A stretch of 64,000 bases of DNA from Trametopsis cervina (taxonomy: Eukaryota > Basidiomycota > Agaricomycetes > Polyporales > Irpicaceae). The DNA lies in the NCBI GenBank assembly GCA_022385755.1, contig MU278375.1, positions 62,001 through 126,000 of the forward strand, given 5' to 3'. Under the pieces are notes generated by a model. The model was not told the DNA's origin and did no database searches. It worked only from the letters and a program-made list of their open reading frames with translations. The position numbers and the translations under genes are program-made. Below, in pieces: positions 54,653 through 64,000 of this stretch (within the stretch, counting starts at the first letter, position 1; each line of letters begins with the position of its first letter).

Positions 54653-57600
54653 CTATATGCCTTCCGACGTCCCGGCCACGCTCGTCGTCGTGCTCACGCC
54701 GACCATATTCTCGCTATCGCTCGTCCCTCTAGTATCCAGCGGCACTGCCGCATCAGCTTCAGTTCTAGATGGCGAGATGTTTTCTGGAACGGCGGACTGC
54801 CTTTCATCCTCGCCAGCAGATGAGGGTGTATGCGGCGGATCTTCATGCGGTTCGCTTTCTGGGTTGACCGGGGTGGTAGTCAAATCTGTCCCGAGCGGAT
54901 GATCGAGAGAAACTATGTCAGATGGGCTTGAAGATGAGGCTGTGGACATATTAGTGCCGTGAAAAAATGTCATCTGCGGCCAAGCGACTCACCCGGTTGT
55001 ACGCCTCTATCTTCCGAACGCACATCTTGTGCAAGGTGACTTTCTTCGTCGATCTCGGTGGGCAAGACAGACGTGCTGTCTAAAGTAGCACTCGGAGCTG
55101 GGGTAGAAGGTCTCCGATCGTGGTCGGAATTGGGGGCATGATCTTGCACGGCTTCCGTTTGACGTGGATCGGTTGCATCTTCCACAGGGATCGCCGTAGC
55201 TGCCGCAGATTCCGCTTCGTCGTTCATGATAGGCTCCACCGCTGTTGGTACTCCCTCGAAATGTGGGGTCATTTCTTCGTCGTGATTACTCTCTGCAGGG
55301 GTGATTTCAAAGCTGCCAGCTTCTTCGGAGCCTTGAACAGCAGTAGGTGGGTCACAGGGTGTCTCGTTAACGTCGACATACGATAGCGCATCGGAAGAGT
55401 CGGTCGGCGCTGCCTGGTCACCAGCAGGCGGGTAACGCAAATCGTGAATGTTAACATACGACAGCGCATCCGAAGAGTCAGTCGGCACCGGCTCAGGTGT
55501 ACTGCAAAACAGCACAGATTAGTATATAACTGATCATGAGTTCGAAGCACGTACGAATCGTTGGGAGGGTGTCCTATGAGCGCGTCGGTCTCCGCGTGCT
55601 GCGCCTCGAGGGAAGTCTCGCTTGGGCTGTACGAGAGATGACTGTTGACGGGAGGGAGAGCCGTCGGATCAGTTTGTATGTTCCCGCCATCTGCTGCCGA
55701 TGCACTAGATTGTGGGGTGTTTCCTTGGTTGTCGCCGTCCACGTCAGATGTCGGAAGCGTTGTACCAGGTGTATATGGTATCGCGGTTCCCTTCGGCTGA
55801 CTTTGAGCGTTATTGGATAACTCGTTGAGGCGTCGAACGCGCCAGAGTCGAAGGTATGACTCCTCCTCATTGAGTGGATAATGAGGGTTGGAGTTGATCC
55901 GCAGGAGTTCCAAGATGAACTCATCCGGGACAGGAGAGTCCTCCGACTTGAACGTCGCGAGCCACGCCGCGTATTCGGCATCATCGTCTGAGTTATTGAT
56001 TCCATCGAAGCCTTCGATTCGGGAAAAACACCAGTTGACAAGGCGCATGGCAGCATCGGAATCTTCCACCTGAGTATGCTGCACGAGCTGCGTCAAAGCA
56101 TCGAAGACACCGCGCCAGGCTGGGACCAAGTTCGAAGCCCGGCCGTCACGGTGATCGTTGTATAATGAGAAACAGAGATCATCACAGAGGCTCAGTGCCT
56201 TCCTTCCGTCAATCTGGGGCGGGGGGTCGGAAGCGAGGGCTGCAATGGCGGTCTTGATGTTTGTCAGGCCTGGCCAAGTGGAGAGGTGAGGACGAGCTGA
56301 TGCAGAATGAACAACCACGCACCGTCTGCGTCAAGGCTACCTTGAGGCACAAGGAACTGTGATGCGTGAAGTCGGTAGCTAAAGCATGATATCCAAAACT
56401 TTCCCAATATCTCGCTTGATTTGACTGCCACAGGTGGAATCTCACCGAAGTCGCCAGTGTGTTCTGAGATGGCCATCAATTTGACGATGAGCTCGACGGC
56501 ATCACCCCACGCCGTTTCGCGAGAACGAACATCTGACTTGAGCCGTAGGGTCAGCCAAGCGATGGTGGGACCGAGTGACTCGGCGTTTAGTACATCACTC
56601 CATGGCTTGGGTTGTTCTGCTCCGAACGAGTCGGGGACGTGCAATTCGTCGAAGTATACCCCAAGGAACACCTGCAGCCTTGAGACTGATGTGCTGAGAT
56701 CAAAGTCGGGTCGCTCGAGACGTCGACAGATCAAGGTGAGCAGTGATCGCAAAGCCGGTGCAGACTCAGAAGGTGAGCAGATTTTGGCAAGTCGTCTAGA
56801 ATCATGTTGATGACAGCTCTCGAGCCAACGAGGCAGCTTAGTCGGAGGTTGCAGGAGTGAGACGGAGAGTCGAAGGAATATCGCCCACCGCGCTGGCCCA
56901 ATATCACTGATGGCATCTTCGTTAGGATTGAGAAGGGGAAAGGATTTATCAGGTTCCTGAACTTGGACCGAATCGACGTAATTGAGAACATTGTGGACCG
57001 CTGCCAATGCGCGTGGTGCCAAGTCCCGTAAGTCAATAAACTCAGGCATTCCCACAAAGGGATCTGAGGATAGTCGATTCCGAATGAGGCCCTGGGTGAA
57101 AGCAATGGCATCCTTCCACTTTACTTTGTTCTCTATTACCGCACGTGAAATGGCAATGTCGGTGACCTCGTCGTTACCGTGCAATCTGTCTGCATTGTGC
57201 AAAATTGTGTGATCTTGAGTATTTGTTTTCATTGCTGTCACCTCGTCAGGTGGATACACTTCATCATCCATGCTGGCCAGAGCCGCAATTGCCCGCACAT
57301 GAACCATTGCGGATATCGCGCCGATGAAGCCCGAGTGTTCGTCCAGGTGTTCACGGATGGCTCTCAGTCTCTGTGCCGCCCCGGTCCGGAGCTGCAACAA
57401 ACGGAACAGAGCGGTAAATAGCCATATACGAATAGTTACCAAGATATTGGAAAGGATGTGGGACCATTTTCTCCTATCAGCTGACCGCTCGTTCGCAGAA
57501 ATGACTACCAGTGTTCGCAGCATCTTCTTCCAGAGGAGCCGAAGAGCCGGCCGAAGAACCGGCCGAAGCCCGTTCCTTGCGAGTGTTGTTAACGAGCTGA

Positions 57601-58440
57601 GCGCAGGCGTTTTGTAAGGACATCGCGCTGAAAATATGGGTAAGATAGTGGCGGCAATGAAGAAGAATGCCCAAGCGGACACAAGGGGGAGCGTCGTGTT
57701 CTTCACACTCGGGTGAATGTCCGCCGTGAAGTAGTAAAGGCCAATGAAAAAGAATGCGAGGGAGATCTGCAATAGAAGAGGAAGCGCAGATGCAATGTCA
57801 AGAACATGCCAGTCTTCAAGTGCGCGTCTTCGGAAAAAACGAATGCGCATCTTGTACATAGCGAATGATGTTGTTGAGGCGGTATATCCGCGAAGCCACT
57901 GCTTGACAAGAATTGCACCCGAGGCTGTTGCAAGACTGACGATCAGGCTCGCGGTCCAGAGGGTGTTAACAACAATTGCGTTGTCGGTCGGTTCAAAATG
58001 CGGAAGAGATGTGGGAGCGGGTGTCGTGCTGTTGATGAAGCCACCTTGGATGGTGTAGCTTGCCGCTTGAATCGACATGCCCATCATGACGAATACCATT
58101 AAATCCGCTGGGTTGGCTCCCAATGAGGAGTAGGACATGGCAACGAAACCCGCCAATACGGCGGAGAAAAGACCGATCTGGGGAAGATTTAGTGAGGACA
58201 CGGGTGGCGCACGAGGAAAAGCGGACTAACAAAGACGAGGAGCGCGTCCATATCCTCCTTGTACCCTTGAATCTCTTCCTTGTCAAATCCCTCAATGCCG
58301 CTCATAACGCCTGCCCACCCAAAGGTCGGGGCGGGGCGGGAGATAATGGGATCATCTTCCTTGCGAGAGACGACGTGGATGGGGTTGCCTTCGGTGCCTA
58401 GTACGTTTTGCGGCGCACCTGTCGCAGACTGATCTGCCAT
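54653..58440 (-). CDS. DUF6535-type membrane protein
   Basis: Exons 58440-58231, 58177-56323, 56269-55555, 55501-54993 and 54939-54653 give 1191 aa. The N-terminus holds FDKEEIQGYKEDMDALLVF-IGLFSAVLAGF, the signature of the DUF6535 family found widely in Agaricomycetes (acidic W/Y-x-x-DMD followed by a membrane helix). Four hydrophobic segments lie in the first 250 residues (e.g. LWTASLIVSLATASGAILV, LLLQISLAFFFIGLYYF). A long helical, presumably cytosolic region follows. The C-terminal 300 residues are acidic and Ser/Pro/Thr-rich, with a doubled PTDSSDALSYV segment in exon 4. Function of the family is unknown; the length is within the usual broad range. Confidence 0.85.
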
Positions 58441-58693
58441 GGCGGATGCCGGTTTGAGAGCGGCAGAGTGGAACTCTGGCGGTGGGGGAGAAGGGAAAGG
58501 AAGGAGGAGAGCTCAGAGGCCAGCGGATATAGCTTGCAAGTACGACGGAGGAGCGCTGACACGAGGTGAGTGCGCGCATCTCATATGTAACTAATTACTG
58601 ACCTCTATTGGCAGATTTCCACTTATTTCATGCTTCTCTATTTCCATCTTCAATTCCATCCCGACGTCGGAGTGGACCTGTGACCGCCCTTCT

Positions 58694-58997
58694 TCATAAA
58701 CCTTCGCACACGAGCCCGCCGCATTGCAGGACCCTGTACAAGCATATCAGCAGGTGAGCATGTATAATCTTTACATCTACCAAGCTCATACCAGTTGTTT
58801 GGCCTGGTCGTGTTACTACAATGAGAGCCGCTTGCGCGAGTGAATGACCAGCTTGAGTATGGATGCAATAGCGTCGACGTAACCGCGCGCTCACGCCACA
58901 AAGTTTGCAGTCCGAATATATCGGCGCAGATCTGAACAGCGCGACCATCCCCAATAGCGTATGCTCCTTCCGTTCCACTCCTACGCAGGCTCTCCAA
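58694..58997 (-). pseudogene. small gene fragment, copy related to 60924-61323
   Basis: An exon from ATG 58997 (MESLRRSGTEGAYAIGDGRA) can splice near 58794 (GTATGA..TACAG) to a short last exon reading VLQCGGLVCEGL. The last exon and the DNA beyond it (58600-58740) match 60840-60965, so this is half of a duplication. Protein not recognised; one or both copies are probably decayed. Confidence 0.3.
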
Positions 58998-58999
58998 AA

Positions 59000-60923
59000 G
59001 GCGGAAATGCTATGCTATTCACCAAACTCTCCACACCGACAAGGATAGTGTTTCGGCCGTATGCTCTCTTTGTCAACAAGAGTAGTGAGTAAATTAGGTT
59101 GACAAGCTCATCCAGTGTTGCAGATCTTGATTCACCTGACCCTTCAATATCGCTCCATATATCTGTGATGAATGCTTACTTTGCCTATCCACAAACTGTC
59201 GGAACTATTTATCTACCATAGATGTCTCTTAATCTCTTAGTGGCATGCTCGGGAGTGCGGTTGGTTGGAACGTCATAGTTGTTACCTTGTGCTGGCCTCC
59301 GTGTGTTTGAACACGTTCGTCGGGCTACTAGACTACAAACGCGTCTAACGACTTATGCATTGAAATTGGTCCACCTGTGTCAACCCAGCCGCGAGCCCAT
59401 GCATATATCCAGCCTCCGGTTAACTCACTCTGAATACGCCCCTCCGGGTGCTCTGCGCGTACACCGTCAGCCACTATCCCTTGCGGGCTCTGTACACCAC
59501 CTTTGCTCACTGTGTTACACCGACGTCCCATCTCGCTCGACGCAGGCACAAACACTTGTTTTCAGGGCCCATGCCAGTTGGAGCGCTGCCACTAATGGTG
59601 GCTCCGGGCATGGTATTCTATCGCCCACAAGGCTTCCTCAACGATGCGGCATCGACCCGCGATATCAAGACTCAGTGCTGCGCCTTCTAACCAAGGGATT
59701 GCTCTCGCTCAGCGGATGCCCCTCAGGCTATCCGTTTCGCTTCCTAAACACCCTGCTGTACATACCGCAAGCTTCGCCTCTCCAGAGAAACAGCACGCCC
59801 TACACCTACCCGTATCTGCATTGTCTCACGTCTAGCGCGCTGGGCAAATATTAACTGAGGTGTTACGTGCTGTTTACTTCGTGCCATACATACACTGCTG
59901 TCCCTCTCCGCGATCCAGATCAGCATCGCGCGCCACTGTAAGGCCCGCGCTGCTATCTGGGCGTGCTCACAACGTCTGTCTACTGACCCTGCGCAGTGTG
60001 TACGAAATAGATGTGGACCATTGAAAACGAAACCCTGACCATGATGTTACGCTGACAGGACCCTGGGTATTCCAGACTATGGTGCACCTACACGTTTGCA
60101 GGCAGCCGGTCACTCCGCGCTACTTATCTAACTCAAGGGCGGCACGCTGCTAGGGAGAGGCTGAGGCATTCCTTAGAACACGTCAATATCCATCTGCTGC
60201 TGCACACGCGGCGTCGGCCTGTTTCATATGCCACCGTCCAGAACATCGCTGCTCACGCACTTTGGGCATGTGTCTGACTCATGCGAGGTGCGAAGCGCGA
60301 CCTTAGGCAGAAACATGAGTCCGTGTTCCGCACAGGCAAGTTCATCGTCACACGCCCGTGCGTTTGCTTTCCAAAGCCAATGTTCCAGTTTGCGGATGAC
60401 GCTCCGATGAGGATATCCAGTTGCTTCTTCTCTGCGATGTGTCGATGTTATCCTCGCAAACGCGCAGTGCACGTCAACGACATCAGCCATGCGCTTGCAA
60501 CGGCATGCCTCCGGACGAACGAACACACCACAGTCAGTTGTTTGTTGAACCAGCTGATTTTCGTCGTTAAGGTGCAAATGTTAGTAATTGTGCATCACAC
60601 TGAGAACAAAACGTACAAGGCTGGTGTGCAGTATCCTATTGCTATACCCATCTCGTCCTCAAAATCGAAATCAAGTACTCCCTGAGCATGCAAGGATTCC
60701 TCCATCTCCGTCCTCAGTCGGCTTGCATGGCTTCTCAACCAAAGACACATCCCTAGGTTGAGAGTGCAGGGATGCGGTGTATTCGGGATACCGCGCAACT
60801 CATGAACGAACGTGCGACGAACCTGTGTTTCCGCTCTCCACCTGCGCCCGTTTATCTTCACTTCCGTCTTCCATTCCATTGCATGCCGACATCGGAGTGG
60901 ACTTGTGACCGATCTTCCACTGA
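59000..60923. other. gene-poor region
   Basis: Several open frames (59279-59854 plus, 60577-60224 minus, 60966-60595 minus) lack recognisable domains and convincing splice structure. Probably decayed duplicated DNA; nothing firm can be named. Confidence 0.4.
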
Positions 60924-61323
60924 TCATCGCACACGAGGCTCGCCGCGTTGCAAGAGGACCCTGCACGAGGATATCAGAAAGCGCGCAGGTAATTGTATAC
61001 AGCCCAGACTCCTACCTATCGTTCGAACCTGCCAGAATTTGGTCGATAGATGACCGCGCCAAAAGACGACGAGGCTCAGCAGCGCCAAAGCCGCGATCTT
61101 TAGAGAGTGGGTCAGTCCAGAGCTCCGAACCTCGTCTATACCATGACGTCGGATGGTCATCGCCGACTCCGGTGAAGGAAATGCGCCACGCGGTATGTGG
61201 ATGTTCGTGGTAGAACCATGTAGACCCCTCGTTAGACCCCCACACCTCATGTGCGTCTTCTAACTGTCCATTTGGTCGTTCCCAAGTTCCCAAGTATTTA
61301 TCCCGGTCCTCTGCTCTCGCCAT
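60924..61323 (-). CDS. candidate small gene, unknown
   Basis: Exon 61323-61016 reads MARAEDRDKYLGTWERPNGQ, then HEVWGSNEGSTWFYHEHP and VGDDHPTSWYRRGSELW, which is clearly protein-like. A splice (GTAGGA..GTGCAG) leads to a short end reading VLLQRGEPRVR. The downstream part is homologous to the fragment at 58694, differing by an extra base that shifts the frame, so the 3' end is doubtful. No family recognised. Confidence 0.35.
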
Positions 61324-62739
61324 TGCTGAAGCTTGTTGGGAAGGCAGATTGGAGACCCAGCTTTCGGAATATCAAGAGCCGTGGTGAGATGTTAGTGCGC
61401 TTGAGACCCATGTAGATAATTAGATTTGCACAGACATCGGACGACGCCTAGCCAAGGCAGGATACTGAAGCTTTGAGGGACGGCTGCAACGACAATCGAA
61501 GGTCTTGCACTGTATGAAAGAGATTCGTGGGAGCACTGTACGCTGACTGCACTGGCGACTTTGGGGAGTATCTGTGCGTGTTTGCAATGAGGGGCTACGC
61601 AGTCGACAGAGAACTTGGCCCGGACGATCGCAAGCATATGCTCGATGTGTCCCTACATCAAACGATTGTAATAAGCGGAAGTAATGTGTCAGAATTCGAG
61701 CCTACGCAGCTTACCTGCTTGGGGGCTAGTATTCATTCAGGATGAAGCTGACGAGGGTGGCGCTTGATACCTCAACCTTCGTTGTCACCCCGGTGCTGAG
61801 ACACGGGTCGCGTGTGAGCGAATGCGCGTCGTTTCCCGGTCTCACACAGAGCTTCTCCTTTTCCTTCCACAAACTCCAGACCAGTCTCACGCGTGGCAAA
61901 CCATACAGAAGTCGGCAAAGTTTATCTACAGCACCGCGAGTGCGACAATTTGGATACCCTCGCGACTTCGCGTGCACTGGACCCCGGATTCGATGTGCTC
62001 AATTTCGTAGCGGGATGTATGGGAAGTGGAAGACACGTGTTGGGGATTGTTTACTTTCGACGCCTTGCGGTCTGTGCGAGCCTGTCGATTGTGGCCTTGC
62101 GCGAGTACGGGGTTTAGTGGATATATTGTAGCGGAAGTGGGTAAATGGTGCACAGGTTCGAATGACGGAAATCATAAAGTGGGGAGTGTTGGACAACGTG
62201 GATCTGCCGGGAGGTCTATGCTCGCGCGAGGTGAGTCCGAGTTGAACGCTAGAGGTGATAGCACAGAAAATAATGGTAAGGCGACAGTGATGCCAGCGCA
62301 CCGCAGAAGAAAACGCGGAACTCACCAGCGACAGCATGTGTCATACTCATTCGTCGCATCCATAGTCACATCCTCTGCACTAAGCGACCATCATGGTGAA
62401 ACGCGAACGTGCCTAGTGATTCGTGCCATCACACATATCATGGGCACAAGACGTGAAGTATCACACTTGGAGAATTACTCCGCCACAGTTTCGGGGCGGA
62501 TGAGGATCACGGTGATGTGGTTAACGTGCTTTGAAGTCGTGACATGATGAGTGAAGCGTGGAGCGTGCACAGATCGATGGCAACCGATCTGACCCGAAGT
62601 GCGCACGCCACAACGCCCGCGCTTCCATTGCGCTGCTGACCTGCCAAGCAACCTCCACCTTCCGTCTCGTCACCATCACTGCACCACTCGATCGACGCCC
62701 AATCGCAAGGTTATCTCGGTCTCTCGGATCGTGAGCGTG
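61324..62739. other. gene-poor region
   Basis: Open frames on both strands (e.g. 61742-62131 plus) show no recognisable protein. No repeats or RNA genes seen. Confidence 0.4.
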
Positions 62740-63190
62740 CTATGTCTCATGTCACCCACCTGCCGCACCGCACAGCGAAAACGTCTTTTCGACATACACA
62801 ACTGTTGCATGATGTTCACTAAGCAGGCTGGTGGGTTCTGCAGTCAAGTCGAGTCATCGTCCATGTCGACAGCTATCGAACGAACACCCGTCGGCGAACG
62901 TTGAGGCCCTTCGCGGTCCAGGCGCAGGACGATGCTTTTTGCGGACAAACAGACAGACAGTAGCTTCGACCGCAAACCCAAACGCGAATGGGAGTGCGCA
63001 CTCGCCATTTCCGAACGCACAGACGTGGCAAGTACTCATACTGTACGTCCGATTGCCTTGCCACCGTTTTTCTTCTGTAGTGCGCCCTTTCCCCTGCTCG
63101 CTTGCCTCGTCGTCACCACCGTCGGTCCCACACGCTCGCTCTCTTCTCGCCCTAGCCTTCTCGCTTTAACATATACGCATACACGCGTGT
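62740..63190 (+). promoter_or_regulatory. duplicated upstream region of second GH16 copy
   Basis: Matches 51080-51690 block by block in the same order (TCATGTCACCCA, GCGAAAACGTCTTTT, GTCCAGGCGCAGGACGA, GTACGTCCGATTGCCT), with divergence and small indels between blocks. Confidence 0.65.
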
Positions 63191-63194
63191 CATT

Positions 63195-64000
63195 ATGCTC
63201 TCCTCTCCTTCAACAGCCTCCTCCGCCTCCTCATCCACTGACGCCATCTCCACCCCCATCCCCTCAATCCCCACCCACTCCTCCTCCTCCTCCTTCCGCA
63301 CCCACAACACCACCACCGATCTGCAACTCCAGTCGCCCAAATTGATCTTCTTCACGGACAAGAACCGCAGCTTTGATGCCGTCACCTCCGAAGAACGTCG
63401 CGACCCATTGCGGACGCCCGACTCCTCTGCGTTGGGCACACTACGCGCACAGATCGATAAGCCGTTCTCGCCGCCTGCGAGTGTTATCAATATGAGTATC
63501 GACAAAGACTCTTCCTCGCCCGCCGTTTCCTCTTTCGCCGCGCAGGGAGGAGGAGGGATAATGTCGAGCCACCCACGTCTACACAGCCGCACCTCTGTGA
63601 GCTCAAGCCTCCGCTCCAGCTCCCCCCACGCACGCACCCCAGGCGCACACCCAGCACCTTCACATTCCGGGACTCCTTCATGTCCCCGCCCACTCTCCCC
63701 CACCGGCCCACCGGCTCCAGCGGGGGTATGGGCATGCACGAAGCGCATTCGCGGCTCTCCGTGTCGTCCCTGCGCTCGTCGATGCTGAGCGGCCCTGTCG
63801 AGAAGCCGTGGGTGGGCGAGCGGGACGTGTATGGGCGCGTTGCGTATTTGGTCACATATGCGGTTGCGTTATTGAGCGTTGGCGGGAGCGTGGCGAGGTG
63901 TTATACGGCGTGGAGCGATGTGCCGAGGGTGGGCGGGCTGTGTTTGGTTATGCAGGATGATTTTGAGAGGTTTGATACTGAGTATACGTGGACTAGGGAG
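63195..64000 (+). pseudogene. second KRE6/SKN1-type GH16 gene, 5' part, probable frameshift; continues beyond window
   Basis: From ATG 63195 the frame parallels the 51697 gene (SSPSTASSASSSTDAIS; DKNRSFDAVTSEERRD; PFSPPASVINMSIDKD; SRLHSRTS-like block). After SSSLRSS near 63620 the homologous text moves to another frame (TFTFRDSFMSPPTLPHRP, then KPWVGERDVYGRVAYLVT). Between the shared anchors the first gene has 51 nt and this copy 47, so the frame is lost by the equivalent of one base, close to a run of six C (about 63623-63628). Beyond the shift the frame is open to the window end, through the membrane helix into DTEYTWTRE. It is either a true pseudogene or a homopolymer sequencing error in an intact gene. 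Confidence 0.7.

Noticed and set aside
1..64000. CRISPR arrays, bacterial operons, ribosome binding sites, rRNA
   Set aside because: Nothing of the kind seen; short introns and protein families show nuclear fungal DNA.

Overview
The window looks like nuclear DNA of an Agaricomycete (mushroom-forming basidiomycete). Genes have many short introns (mostly about 46-120 nt, GT..AG). The protein families are typical of that group: a FunK1-type kinase, a DUF6535 membrane protein, a KRE6/SKN1-type GH16 glucan enzyme, F-box-like proteins and a Helitron. No operons, CRISPR arrays or bacterial signals were seen. All gene models below were assembled by hand from reading frames and splice sites.

Layout. 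0-2.4 kb: an MFS transporter running off the left edge, plus a weak small gene. 2.4-4.1 kb: no clear gene, but two strong hairpins. 4.1-6.8 kb: three paralogous small genes sharing one C-terminal motif and the same last intron. 6.8-10 kb: degenerate gene remains; one minus-strand gene carries a hAT-type element (9069-9901) with an 8-bp target duplication. 10-16.1 kb: a FunK1-type kinase, a 102-aa unknown protein and an SRPK-like kinase. 16.9-20.3 kb: a 12-exon membrane GT2 glycosyltransferase. 20.3-24 kb: a long gene-poor stretch with a diverged repeat of about 270 bp.

24-48.6 kb is an accessory island. A Helitron protein is split: its N-terminal piece lies at 24.0 kb and the rest (1731 codons, Rep + PIF1-like helicase + a USP-like cysteine-peptidase domain) at 30.5-35.7 kb. 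The 6.2 kb between holds a 30-bp-unit minisatellite, a coiled-coil gene broken by one in-frame stop, a 705-nt assembly gap, a tRNA-like sequence and AT-rich repeats. Behind the helicase follow at least eight compact lineage-specific genes: two divergent genes that may encode nucleic-acid-binding (OB-like) proteins, a nucleotidyltransferase-fold protein, two F-box-like proteins, and three paralogues with a shared helical domain and coiled-coil tail. Two of these paralogues carry a Zn2Cys6-like cysteine cluster and the third an AT-hook. Many are plausible nucleic-acid-binding proteins, so a Helitron-linked cargo or gene-family island is the most interesting reading, but the element boundaries were not found.

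48.6-64 kb returns to GC-richer DNA: a GH16 KRE6/SKN1-like gene, a DUF6535 gene, degenerate duplicated fragments, and a second GH16 copy (with duplicated upstream DNA and a probable frameshift) running off the right edge.
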